A stretch of 64,000 bases of DNA from Desmonostoc vinosum HA7617-LM4 (GTDB lineage Bacteria > Cyanobacteriota > Cyanobacteriia > Cyanobacteriales > Nostocaceae), in contig JAHHHC010000009.1 of assembly GCA_019359515.1 (NCBI GenBank), positions 62,001 through 126,000 on the forward strand, in the 5' to 3' direction. Below the pieces are notes generated by a model that was given only the letters and a program-made list of their open reading frames with translations, was not told the origin of the DNA and ran no database searches. Positions 46,789 to 55,573 of this stretch are shown piece by piece. How positions within the stretch are numbered: the first letter of the stretch is position 1; every line of letters begins with the position of its first letter. The translations under genes and the position numbers were made by a program.

Positions 46789-48519
46789 ATGAAAAAGTTG
46801 CGTTTTAAATTTTGGCTAGCGATCGGACTATGCCTGAGTTTTTTGTGGGCTTGTACACCAACAATCGATTCATTTGCAAGTGCTGATCGCTATCTGCGTC
46901 AAAATCTGTTGCCTAGTATTGAAGTCGATTCACAGCTAGTATCTGATACCACTGCGTATAATGTCGTGATTCCCCCAGTAGTTAATTCTGTACCCGATCC
47001 CAATACCTTTCCTTTATACGGTGCAAAGCCCAGCAACGATGCAAATATTGTGTATATCGAAATCTACAGCTCGGCTGAAAAAGCCAATGGAGAACGCAAA
47101 GATGAACGCTGGTTAATTGATGTTGTAGAAAAATTCAATCAGCAACGACAAACCCTCGCATCTGGAAAAGTCATTCAGGTAGGGATTCGCAATATTCCCT
47201 CTGGATTGGGGGCACAAATTTTAGCTGCCAAGAAAGCGAAACCCGCAGGCTACACACCAGCAACAACTTTGTGGTTGGAACTACTAAAAGCTGAAGGATT
47301 GCCAATACAAGCGATCGCACCTGCATTAATCCCCAACCAAGCCATCTTTGCTATCCAACCCCAGACGTATCAAGAACTGGCTCAAGGTGGAGAAGTGACG
47401 TTTGATCGCCTGATGAGTGCCATTCTCGCAGATAAAATCAAAGTTGGTTATTCCAATCCTTATATTGCCTCATCGGCGTTAAATTTTCTGCACACACTGC
47501 TTTGGCGTTCAGCAGGCCATGCTCGTGATGGTAAACCGTTGACTGTCGCTGAACTAGAATCTCCTCAAGTCAACTCCGTCTTTAGCTCCTTCCAAAAACA
47601 AATCGCCCTCACAACGCCGACATACCTGGACTTAAAGCAAATTTGGATTCGTGATCCTCAAAAGTTTCAAGCGATCGTCATGGCCTACCAAAGCTATGTC
47701 AATTTAAAAAAGCAACCAGGATTTGAACAGCTTGCTTACATTCCTTTCGGTACTCCTGAAAATTCGCCATTGGTTGGTTTTAAGTGGAATAGTGCTTCTC
47801 AAACAGCAGCTCTGGAAAAGTTTGCAGCATTTGCCACCTCTGCGCCAATGCAAAAGCTAGCAGAACAACAAGGATATGAACAGACCAATTATCTCAAGCA
47901 AGCTCAATTTCCACCGGTACCATCTGGTGAAGTTTTAAAAGCGGCTCAATCATTCTGGAAACAGCGTAAGGATGGTGGACATACCGTATACATGGAATTG
48001 ATTGTCGATACAAGCGGTTCGATGGAAGAGAACAATCGCCTGAAAGCGGTTCAAGAAGCTCTACGACTTGCCAGCGAACAAATTAACCGAGGTAATCAGA
48101 TTGGTTTAGTAACATTTAGCGATCGCCCCACTCGCCGCATTGCTCTAGCTCCCTTCAACGAGTTAGAACAAAAGCGATTATTTGCCGCTATTGATCAACT
48201 CCGTCCTGATGGCGCAACCGCTCTCTATGACGGACTCGCCGTTGGTCTAGCAGACCTCATAGAAAAGCAGAAAACCGATCCATCAGGGCGATTTTATGCA
48301 CTACTGCTTACCGACGGAGAACGAACCAACGGAATCGATTTTGAGAAAATTAAGGGTGTAATTAAGCACAGCAGAGTCAGAGTATATCCCATTGCCTACG
48401 GTGAAGTGAATCAACAGGAATTAGAAGCGATCGCCGCAATTCGGGAAGGTAGTGTTTACGAAGGCACACCCGAAAGAGTGCAAGTTTTGCTCAAAGACTT
48501 ATTTCAGACCAATCTTTAG
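46789..48519 (+). CDS. Lipoprotein with solute-binding fold and vWA domain
   Basis: 576 residues from the ATG at 46789 (46783 is equally possible, two residues longer). Lipobox LSFLWAC, so an anchored envelope lipoprotein. Residues ~80-360 resemble a type-2 extracellular solute-binding protein (IYSSAEKANGERKDERW; LGFKW-like ending). Residues ~400-575 are a von Willebrand A domain with a complete MIDAS: DTSGSM (D407), TALYDG and LLTDGERT. Metal-dependent protein contact is expected. No permease or ATPase gene is nearby, arguing against transport. The closest neighbour is the CHAT-receptor gene. Confidence 0.85.
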   Translation: MKKLRFKFWLAIGLCLSFLWACTPTIDSFASADRYLRQNLLPSIEVDSQLVSDTTAYNVVIPPVVNSVPDPNTFPLYGAKPSNDANIVYIEIYSSAEKANGERKDERWLIDVVEKFNQQRQTLASGKVIQVGIRNIPSGLGAQILAAKKAKPAGYTPATTLWLELLKAEGLPIQAIAPALIPNQAIFAIQPQTYQELAQGGEVTFDRLMSAILADKIKVGYSNPYIASSALNFLHTLLWRSAGHARDGKPLTVAELESPQVNSVFSSFQKQIALTTPTYLDLKQIWIRDPQKFQAIVMAYQSYVNLKKQPGFEQLAYIPFGTPENSPLVGFKWNSASQTAALEKFAAFATSAPMQKLAEQQGYEQTNYLKQAQFPPVPSGEVLKAAQSFWKQRKDGGHTVYMELIVDTSGSMEENNRLKAVQEALRLASEQINRGNQIGLVTFSDRPTRRIALAPFNELEQKRLFAAIDQLRPDGATALYDGLAVGLADLIEKQKTDPSGRFYALLLTDGERTNGIDFEKIKGVIKHSRVRVYPIAYGEVNQQELEAIAAIREGSVYEGTPERVQVLLKDLFQTNL

Positions 48520-48588
48520 GTTAGGAATGGGGAATTGATATACGCAGTTCATGATGGCTACTTAAATTACGAATTACGAATTAAAAAA

Positions 48589-48948
48589 ATGCAACTCCTC
48601 AAAACTTTAGGATTTAGTTGGTTGGTGTTTTTAATTACTGGATTGCTGATCGGTTGGTTCTTTGCAATTCCGGCAATCACAGTACTGATTGATCGCAGCT
48701 ATTGCCCAGCAGCAGAGTGGCAGCAGGTTGTTCAAGCTTATACTGAACTATACCAGCAGCATCAACAACGTCGTTTGCAATTACAGTCTGTCATCATGTT
48801 TAGCAGTTTAGGAGAAGAAAAGTCATTAATTCCACCGAAGCCAGAAGTATTACAACAGTTACCAACTTACGGGCGATCGCAGCGACAACGGCAACTACAA
48901 CTACGAAAAGACTATCCTCAAGCAAAAATTTTGCAATGCGCTCAATAG
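48589..48948 (+). CDS. Small membrane protein of unknown function
   Basis: 119 residues from the ATG at 48589, one helix (WLVFLITGLLIGWFFAIPAI) followed by a Gln/Arg-rich tail (YQQHQQRRLQLQSVI; GRSQRQRQLQLRKDYPQAK). ATTACGA heptamers end five bases before the start codon. No family recognised. Seventy bases downstream of the vWA gene, so probably cotranscribed. Confidence 0.6.
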   Translation: MQLLKTLGFSWLVFLITGLLIGWFFAIPAITVLIDRSYCPAAEWQQVVQAYTELYQQHQQRRLQLQSVIMFSSLGEEKSLIPPKPEVLQQLPTYGRSQRQRQLQLRKDYPQAKILQCAQ

Positions 48949-48999
48949 ACCTGCCTTAAAAATAGGCAACAGGGAACAGAGAAGAGATGTCAAGATTTC

Positions 49000-49094
49000 A
49001 TTACCAATTATGTTGGTAATTTTGGCTGGTACTGGTAATATTACTGATAATCTTATTACCAATATTTTTGGTATACACCATTTCAGTTGGTAAT
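49000..49094. promoter_or_regulatory. Array of TTGGTAAT inverted motifs, possible operator
   Basis: ATTACCAA (49000-49007) and TTGGTAAT (49013-49020) form a perfect palindrome with 5-bp spacing; a second one, ATTACCAA (49055-49062) with TTGGTATA (49068-49075), is nearly the same; single copies occur at 49032-49039 (one mismatch) and 49087-49094. They lie 31-125 bp before the ModA-like gene and could bind a dimeric repressor or form RNA hairpins. Confidence 0.45.
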
Positions 49095-49124
49095 ATTACG
49101 CCTTCTATCAATTTCATCTACAAA

Positions 49125-50048
49125 ATGTTTCACAGTCACAGAAGACGATTTATCACTTTGATGAGTATAGCAGTTGCTAGCTTAATGCTGGTAATTGGCT
49201 TACCGCTTTTAAATTCCACAATCAAAACAGCACAGGCACAGGCGACTACACTGCGCGTGTTTGCTGCTGTTAGCTTAACAGAAGTGCTACCAGAGATTGA
49301 GAGTGCGTATAACGCAGCTAACCCGCCGATAACCTTTGTTAATACTTTTGATTCTTCCGGTGCTTTGTTAAGCCAAATAAATCTACCAGCAAATGAGTCA
49401 GCAGGCATACCAGACATTTTCATATCTGCTGCTAGAAGCCAAATGAATAGCTTGCAGAGCGCAGGGAAATTACAATCAGGTTGGCCCAAGATAGTTGCTA
49501 CTAATCGTCTAGTCTTAATTAGACCGACTACGCCCACTTCTCCTGCTCCTAGTCCGGCTATTTCTGGTTTTAGTAAACTCACAAACAGTACCACTAGTAG
49601 TCCTCCTCGCAGCGGCATCAGAGGCATTGCCATTGGCGATCCTGCAACAGTTCCAGCCGGGGCTTATGCCAGAGAAGTTTTGCAAAGTACCGGTAGCGGT
49701 TGTGGAGGAGGTACTTACAACACCCTCCTCAATAGCACGACTGCCAACAAGCTAGTATTTGCTAGCAATGTCCGTAACGTCTTAACAGCAGTTCAAACTA
49801 AAACCCTGAACGGTAACACTATCGATGCAGGTATAGTCTACGTTACTGATCAAGCAGTTTCCAGTACTACACAAACACAACAAGTCGGCTCACCCGCACC
49901 ACAAAGTTGTCACACAGCCATTGAGTATCCAGCAGCCGTACTCACAAGAACTACTAACAGTACGAAAGCAAATAGTTTTGCTAACTACCTGAAGAGTACT
50001 ACAGCTAAATCAAAATTCAATGGTCGTGGGTTTGGTGTTCCTGCTTAA
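49125..50048 (+). CDS. ModA-like molybdate-type substrate-binding protein
   Basis: 307 residues from the ATG at 49125 (MFHSHRRRFITLM), signal peptide cut after TAQAQ. ModA-like features: LRVFAAVSLTEVLPEIESAY, FDSSGALLSQI (anion-binding serine), PDIFISAARSQMNSLQSAGK, IGDPATVPAGAYAREVL and DAGIVYVTDQAV. A Pro/Ser-rich insert sits at ~140-175. No modB or modC gene is nearby, so the protein either serves a distant permease or acts as a sensor; the ligand cannot be set by sequence alone. Confidence 0.8.
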   Translation: MFHSHRRRFITLMSIAVASLMLVIGLPLLNSTIKTAQAQATTLRVFAAVSLTEVLPEIESAYNAANPPITFVNTFDSSGALLSQINLPANESAGIPDIFISAARSQMNSLQSAGKLQSGWPKIVATNRLVLIRPTTPTSPAPSPAISGFSKLTNSTTSSPPRSGIRGIAIGDPATVPAGAYAREVLQSTGSGCGGGTYNTLLNSTTANKLVFASNVRNVLTAVQTKTLNGNTIDAGIVYVTDQAVSSTTQTQQVGSPAPQSCHTAIEYPAAVLTRTTNSTKANSFANYLKSTTAKSKFNGRGFGVPA

Positions 50049-50134
50049 CACAAGCTTACCGTAGGCTATACGAATTCTTGGCGCTCTTGGCATCTTTGCG
50101 GTTCAATAAATTCAACTATTTGGAGTGAAGTTTC

Positions 50135-50830
50135 GTGAAATCAGCTAAAAAATTAGGACTCGTTGTTTGTGGTGTAACCAGTGCTTTTGTGAGTACCGCT
50201 ATCATCACGGGTACTTATATTCCCAAGGCGCAAGCAGCGAAAGTAAATCTTGTGGAAAATGGTAGTTTTGAAGACGACCCATTTATTAATGAAGACTACG
50301 ATCCTACCCGGCCCAATCCTTTCTTTACAGGGTGGACTAATGATAGTCAATTTTTTGGGGTTTACACTACATATCTGTCCAGTTATGCCAACAGTGGCAT
50401 CCAAGGTATACGTCTTGGTTACACTCCTGATGACCTATCTGCTAGTCTGTCACAAACTCTGAAAACCAAAAAGAATAAGGAATACAGACTTAGCTTCTAC
50501 TTAGCATCAGCAGAAGAAGCGCCTCGCCTCGGTAACGAATTTAAAGTATTTGTCGATGGCGACGAAGTTTTTGGTCTGACAAATATCACCCTCCAAGATT
50601 ACACACGATATGATGTTGATTTTACAGCCACCTCAAAACGTACAGATTTAAAGTTTGTCTCTAAGGTTGGATACGACTGGTTAAACTTGGATGATGTGAG
50701 TGTCTATCGTACTAAAGATATTGATGGTGCAGCTGTACCAGAACCATTCACTTTAGGAGGCACAGCAGTTGCAGGACTACTAGGAGTATGGCTGAGAAAA
50801 AAGCAAGCAGCTAGCTTAAAACAATCCTAA
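50135..50830 (+). CDS. PEP-CTERM exported protein
   Basis: 231 residues from GTG (upstream GGAGTG at 50121). Signal peptide MKSAKKLGLVVCGVTSAFVS with cleavage near AQAAK. The body begins NLVENGSFEDDPF, a jelly-roll-like start seen in DUF642/carbohydrate-binding exoproteins. The C-terminus is a classic PEP-CTERM sorting tail: VPEPFTLGG, a hydrophobic stretch and a basic end (LRKKQ), recognised by an exosortase encoded elsewhere. Probably exported and perhaps linked to exopolysaccharide; ligand unknown. Confidence 0.87.
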   Translation: MKSAKKLGLVVCGVTSAFVSTAIITGTYIPKAQAAKVNLVENGSFEDDPFINEDYDPTRPNPFFTGWTNDSQFFGVYTTYLSSYANSGIQGIRLGYTPDDLSASLSQTLKTKKNKEYRLSFYLASAEEAPRLGNEFKVFVDGDEVFGLTNITLQDYTRYDVDFTATSKRTDLKFVSKVGYDWLNLDDVSVYRTKDIDGAAVPEPFTLGGTAVAGLLGVWLRKKQAASLKQS

Positions 50831-50934
50831 ACCAATCTATAACTCGAACAGCACAGTACACGAAGTATATGTTTGTGTTCCCTTTTTCTATGGAAGAATT
50901 GTACTTGCTACTTATCTAGAGTTCATGATTGGTA

Positions 50935-50974
50935 AGAAGCTTTAGTCTGACTTGAAAAACTTACTAAAGCTTCT
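50935..50974. terminator. 12-bp inverted repeat between convergent genes
   Basis: AGAAGCTTTAGT (50935-50946) pairs perfectly with ACTAAAGCTTCT (50963-50974) around a 16-nt loop. It lies between the convergent PEP-CTERM and subtilase genes and may end transcription from either side, although no long T run follows. Confidence 0.5.
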
Positions 50975-51059
50975 AGTATGAGGATTTAATTCTTTTAGTC
51001 ATCAAATTTAGAGGTGCTAAAGCGCAACTACATACCTATCAAATTAATGGGACAGACCA

Positions 51060-53009
51060 CTAGATTATCAAAGTATTTCTTGCTGTTGATGTAATAATTT
51101 GTCGTACTTGGGCACCAGTTAAACTTTTGTTAGCGCTAAGCATTAAAGCTATTGCACCAGCAACATGGGGAGTGGCCATAGAGGTTCCACTTAGATAACC
51201 ATATTTATTAGCTGGAAGTGTAGAGTAAATATTAACTCCGCCAGATGTGACATAGGCTAATAGGTCAGATCCTGCTAAGTTAGAGAAATTAGCCATCTTA
51301 CCATACTGATCTACTGCTCCAACTGCAAGTCCCCAACTCTTCGCATAGTTAGCAGGATAATCAGGTTTTAAGCTACTCCTATTACCAGCTGACATCACAA
51401 CGATCGCCCCTTTACTGCTAGCATATTGAATCGCTGACTCTAAGTAAATGCTGGGCTGCTGTTGAGTTAAGCTGAGATTAATCACATTAGCTCCATTGTT
51501 GACAGCATAGCGAATGCCACTAGCAACCGCAGTATCGTCACCTACTTTATCATCACCCAAGACTTTCACTGGCATAATTTTGGCACTATAGGCAATGCCA
51601 GTAACACCGAAACTATTCTTCACTCCAGCAATGGTGCCAGCAACATGAGTTCCATGACCGTTTTTATCTAAAATATTGTTGTTATTGTCATGGAAATTCC
51701 AACCATAGATGTCATCAACGTAGCCGTTGCCGTCATCATCTTTACCGTTACCAAAAATTTCCTTCGTATTCTTCCAGATATTAGCGCTTAAGTCTGGGTG
51801 ATTGCGATCGACTCCAGAATCTACAACAGCAACAGTAATTCCCTTACCTGTATATCCCTTTGCCCAAACTTCTGCAGCTTTGATTTGGTCTGCTCCCCAA
51901 TTATTACCGCCAAGATTGGGAACGTCAACAAATGTATTTTGATTAATAGCTTTAGCCACTGCTGCTGCTGCATTAATCAAGCCATAACCATTTGTAGAGC
52001 TATAGTTATTTTTGACATTTATATATTTAGAAAATACATTATTACTTTCATTACTTTCAATGACATTTTGATAGCCATCGGCTTGATATATAAAATAATA
52101 ACTACCTGCCACAATATTCTTAACAATACTTAGTGAGCGTGTTTCTGAACTATAAGCACCTGCCGCCACACTATTAACAGAGTCGTAACCTAAGTATGTG
52201 TCATCATTGCTGATAGCTTTGTCTTTAGACAGATAAAACTTAGTATAACTAGAAATAGCATTACCAACGCCTTGGTTTTTTATCTGATAGCTGACTTTGA
52301 TAGTATCTCCAACAGTTACCGATGTAGGAATAGCAGCATTCTGGACTATTAAATCTGCCTTAATGAGAGTGAGATTAATAGCTTTGACAAAGAGATTATT
52401 ATTTTCATTGCTTTCAATAATCTCGCCAGTACCATCAGTTTTAAATATTAAGTAATAGCTACCTACAGCCAGACCAGTGCCTAGATTAAATTTAGCTGAT
52501 TGTGAATTGTATTTGCCGGCTTCCAAACTATTAACAGAGTTCGATCCTAAGTAAACATCATCATCGCTAACAGTCTGATCTTTAGATAGATAAAATAAGG
52601 TGTAGTTAGCAGCGGCATTGTTACCACCTTGGTTTTTGATTTGATAGTTTATTTGCATGTTGCTACCAACTAGTACCGAACTAGGAGCAGCGACATTTTG
52701 TATTACCAAATCTGGTTTAGGAGTAGGAGTAACAGCAAGAGTTTGGGTAGTAATTTGACTGCTTGCAGCTTCTAACGTATGAGATGTGCGATTATCGTCT
52801 CCAACAGCAGATATTCTTTTTGATGTATAACTACTACGATTACTCAAATTAATCTTATCTGTGAAATCAGAGTAATTTGAAGAATTATCAAAAATGTTAG
52901 CTTGTTTAGCAAAAGTGTGATTAATATTTACTTCGCTAATTTTTGGGAGCGGATCATTATCTTTTGTAAAATACATAGAGAAACTCATTTTCTCAATTAC
53001 CAAAATCAA
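51060..53009 (-). CDS. CARDB-subtilisin family serine protease
   Basis: 649 residues. Two CARDB adhesion-type Ig-like domains at ~95-215 and ~220-335 (PDLVIQNVAAPSSVLVGSNM and DLIVQNAAIPTSVTVGDTI), then a peptidase S8 domain: Asp in VAVVDSGVDRNHPD, His in GHGTHVAGTIAG and Ser in SGTSMATPHVAGA. No typical signal peptide is seen, so export may use type I secretion; an internal ATG at residue 8 is an alternative start. The calcium-type loop DDDGNGYVDD is present. Placement of CARDB domains ahead of the protease is less common than after it. Confidence 0.9.
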   Translation of the reverse strand: MILVIEKMSFSMYFTKDNDPLPKISEVNINHTFAKQANIFDNSSNYSDFTDKINLSNRSSYTSKRISAVGDDNRTSHTLEAASSQITTQTLAVTPTPKPDLVIQNVAAPSSVLVGSNMQINYQIKNQGGNNAAANYTLFYLSKDQTVSDDDVYLGSNSVNSLEAGKYNSQSAKFNLGTGLAVGSYYLIFKTDGTGEIIESNENNNLFVKAINLTLIKADLIVQNAAIPTSVTVGDTIKVSYQIKNQGVGNAISSYTKFYLSKDKAISNDDTYLGYDSVNSVAAGAYSSETRSLSIVKNIVAGSYYFIYQADGYQNVIESNESNNVFSKYINVKNNYSSTNGYGLINAAAAVAKAINQNTFVDVPNLGGNNWGADQIKAAEVWAKGYTGKGITVAVVDSGVDRNHPDLSANIWKNTKEIFGNGKDDDGNGYVDDIYGWNFHDNNNNILDKNGHGTHVAGTIAGVKNSFGVTGIAYSAKIMPVKVLGDDKVGDDTAVASGIRYAVNNGANVINLSLTQQQPSIYLESAIQYASSKGAIVVMSAGNRSSLKPDYPANYAKSWGLAVGAVDQYGKMANFSNLAGSDLLAYVTSGGVNIYSTLPANKYGYLSGTSMATPHVAGAIALMLSANKSLTGAQVRQIITSTARNTLII

Positions 53010-53389
53010 CTTGTTTAAGCTGGAAAAAGGAAGTATGCACTAGAGATAGGCCCCTGCGTCGCAAGGCTTTCTTATTACTCATACTCACTGCGCGACGCCA
53101 GTCGCTAGAACATGGGTAAACCGGGTAACGCATTGGTTCCTCTGCATGAAAATAAAAGTTTTTATTTTCTAATATTCGTGCAAGAAGTCTAATTTAAAAG
53201 AGCAGCTTATTCATCACTAGCAATTGCTGAGACAAATTGCATCTTATTTACTAAATTATATGAGATTTTAGTTCTTTTATCTTCTCAATTAACTACTTAC
53301 TTTCACTAAAATCTGTACCTTTAAGTTTTGCTTAGCTCAGACTGAGGTTAGCACATCAAAAAAATTGCGATCGCAATTTTTTTGATGTC
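53010..53389. other. Intergenic region with a degraded MITE end
   Basis: About 380 bp. Around 53145-53191, TTTATTTTCT followed by GTGCAAGAAGTCTAAT matches the fourth hairpin arm and terminal repeat of the MITEs, without a second end, so it is probably a decayed copy. GCGACGCCAGTCGC near 53092 is another dispersed repeat. No gene. Confidence 0.5.
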
Positions 53390-54772
53390 TTAGTACTGCA
53401 TTGAGTAAAAACTTTTAAGTGAGGGGGTATTGAAGGGTAATTCAACGGTAAAAGTGCTGCCTTTACCTAATTCGCTTTGTACATTTAATTTACCTTGATG
53501 CGCCAGAACAATAGCTTGAACAATAGCTAATCCTAAACCAGAGCCACCAGTACTACGAGAGCGATCGCTACTTACTCGATAAAAGCGATCAAAAATCCGC
53601 TTAAGTTCATGTTTCGGGATACCAATGCCTGTATCTTGAACTTTAATAACGGCGTTATGTTCGTTGCGATCTAAAAAAACTGTGACCTCTCCTCCTTTAG
53701 TTGTGTATAGAATTGCATTGACAATTAAATTAGAAAATAATCTATAAAGCTGATCAGAATTACCTATAATATTCACGGGTTGATGCACCCGTATTGAAGA
53801 TGTCACCTTTATTCCTGCCGCAGTTGCCATTGCTCCAAACTCCTCAACTAAATCGCTCACAATATCATTCAGAGAACAAGTTTCACGTTGTAACTTTTGG
53901 ACTTGTCTATCTATATGCGCTAACATCAATAAATCAACAACTAAAGCTGTTAACCGTTGATTTTGACGCTGTATAGTTTGCAATATATCTCGTGTCTCCT
54001 CTTCATGCATTTGTGGCATTAAAAGTGCTGATTCTACGGTTGCGCCTGTTGCAGCTAAAGGCGTTCGTAATTCATGTGCGGCATCTGCTGTAAACTGTTG
54101 AATTTGTCGATAGGATTGATAAATTGGCTGCATAGCTAATCCAGATAACCACCAACTAGCACCAGCAATCACAGCCATAGCCATCGGTAGCCCTAATACT
54201 AAAATTAGTTTGACACTATCCAAGTAATGATTAAATTCTTCTAGACTTCGCCCTACTTGCATATATCCCCAATCTTGATAATTTTGGGTATGCAGTGATA
54301 GAGTAATTTGATGGTATTCTTTGCCTTGACTGTCTTTGAGAAATTGCCAAGTTTGTTGATGAAAAACATCAGGTAATCCCTCTGGATAGTAACCAGCATT
54401 AGCAATTAATTTTCCTGAAGTATCAAAAAAACGTATATAGTAGCTAGTTTTAGTAACGATACCAAGAAGATGACGTTTAGAATGTGGCTGTTGTGGAATA
54501 CAATTATTCTCTCCAGTTCCACAGTTATCTAGATTTGGAAATAACTTATTTGCCAAAGGTTCCAAACGTCCAGGTGATTGTAGTTTTAGTTCGATACTGT
54601 CGTGCAGTGTCCCCGCTACAGACTCTATTTCACTGTCTAAAGCCACCACATGAGCATGGAACACTGCTCGATAAAAACCGAAGGCACATACGCTTAAAAT
54701 TAAACCCATAACGATGGCATAATATAGAGCTAAACGAATGCGCGTAAGCCAAAACAGTTTATTTTGATTCAT
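53390..54772 (-). CDS. rppB: RppB/NrsS-like sensor histidine kinase
   Basis: 460 residues from the ATG at 54772 (MNQNKLFWLTRIRL), which overlaps the end of the response regulator gene by 14 nt. Two helices (~12-35 and ~190-212 of this form) flank an extracytoplasmic sensor with CGTGENNC, whose cysteines might bind metal. HisKA box FTADAAHELRTPLAA (H233), N-box LFSNLIVNAIL, G1 DTGIG and G2 GGSGLGLA are all present. With RppA it likely controls the efflux genes upstream; nickel, cobalt or redox signals are known for related pairs. Confidence 0.88.
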   Translation of the reverse strand: MNQNKLFWLTRIRLALYYAIVMGLILSVCAFGFYRAVFHAHVVALDSEIESVAGTLHDSIELKLQSPGRLEPLANKLFPNLDNCGTGENNCIPQQPHSKRHLLGIVTKTSYYIRFFDTSGKLIANAGYYPEGLPDVFHQQTWQFLKDSQGKEYHQITLSLHTQNYQDWGYMQVGRSLEEFNHYLDSVKLILVLGLPMAMAVIAGASWWLSGLAMQPIYQSYRQIQQFTADAAHELRTPLAATGATVESALLMPQMHEEETRDILQTIQRQNQRLTALVVDLLMLAHIDRQVQKLQRETCSLNDIVSDLVEEFGAMATAAGIKVTSSIRVHQPVNIIGNSDQLYRLFSNLIVNAILYTTKGGEVTVFLDRNEHNAVIKVQDTGIGIPKHELKRIFDRFYRVSSDRSRSTGGSGLGLAIVQAIVLAHQGKLNVQSELGKGSTFTVELPFNTPSLKSFYSMQY

Positions 54773-55487
54773 CAGTGAAATGAAGACGATATCCCATACC
54801 GTGCAAAGTTTCAATGGTTACTGAGTGTAGCTGAAGTGTTGAGTTAGTACAGTTAATACTTGTGAGTTTGCGACGTAATAAACGTATTTGCGCTGCTACT
54901 ACATTGCTGCTAGATTCGGCATTAACTTCCCAAATTTGATTGCGAATTTGCTCAGTAGTAAGAATCTGGTTGGGGTGTTTCATAAAATATTCCAGTAGTT
55001 GGAATTCTTTATTTGTTAAAGGAATCCTTTCCTTTTCACCCATAGTATTTTGTCTGACAACTGTACTGTTGCCATAATCTAGAGTTAAGTTACCAACAAT
55101 CAATTGTTGGGGTTGAAAATGCGGTGAACGACGCTGCAAAGCCCGCAATCTTGCCAGCAATTCCACCATTCCAAAAGGTTTCACCAAGTAGTCATCAGCA
55201 CCTGCATCTAGTCCGGCAACTTTATCTTCCATTCTATCTCTAGCAGTTAGCATCAAGACAGGCAGAGGATTTCCTTTGTAACGCAGTCTTTTGCACAACT
55301 CTAAACCACTAATTCCTGGAAGCATCCAATCAAAAATCGCTACTGTATATTGTGCTGAACTATTTTCTAAGTAAGCCCATGCTTCATTACCATCTAGTAC
55401 CCAATCAACTAAGTACTTTTGTTGATTTAGGGTACGTTTAATAGCGGCACCTAAATCTGGTTCATCTTCGAGTAACAGCACTCTCAT
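54759..55487 (-). CDS. rppA: OmpR-family response regulator, RppA/NrsR-like
   Basis: 242 residues. The receiver has phosphoacceptor D53 in AIFDWMLPG and lysine in DDYLVKPFG. The winged-helix effector domain starts near residue 130 (LTLDYGNSTVVRQ) with IPLTNKEFQLLEYFMKHPNQ and LHGMGYRLHF. Overlaps the kinase gene by 14 nt, so the two are translationally coupled. It lies 86 bp downstream of the RND pump gene, probably in the same transcript. Related cyanobacterial regulators respond to nickel (NrsR) or redox state (RppA). Confidence 0.9.
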   Translation of the reverse strand: MRVLLLEDEPDLGAAIKRTLNQQKYLVDWVLDGNEAWAYLENSSAQYTVAIFDWMLPGISGLELCKRLRYKGNPLPVLMLTARDRMEDKVAGLDAGADDYLVKPFGMVELLARLRALQRRSPHFQPQQLIVGNLTLDYGNSTVVRQNTMGEKERIPLTNKEFQLLEYFMKHPNQILTTEQIRNQIWEVNAESSSNVVAAQIRLLRRKLTSINCTNSTLQLHSVTIETLHGMGYRLHFTDESK

Positions 55488-55573
55488 AGTTTTAAAAATT
55501 TAACTGCCAAGAACGCCAAGTAAGAGAGGGTTTATAAATAAAGTGCAGGCTCATATAGAATTGGTATGAGTAG

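Noticed and set aside
49068-49124. Earlier start for the ModA-like gene
   Set aside because: It would translate the TTGGTAAT motif array and place polar residues before the signal peptide; the ATG at 49125 fits better.
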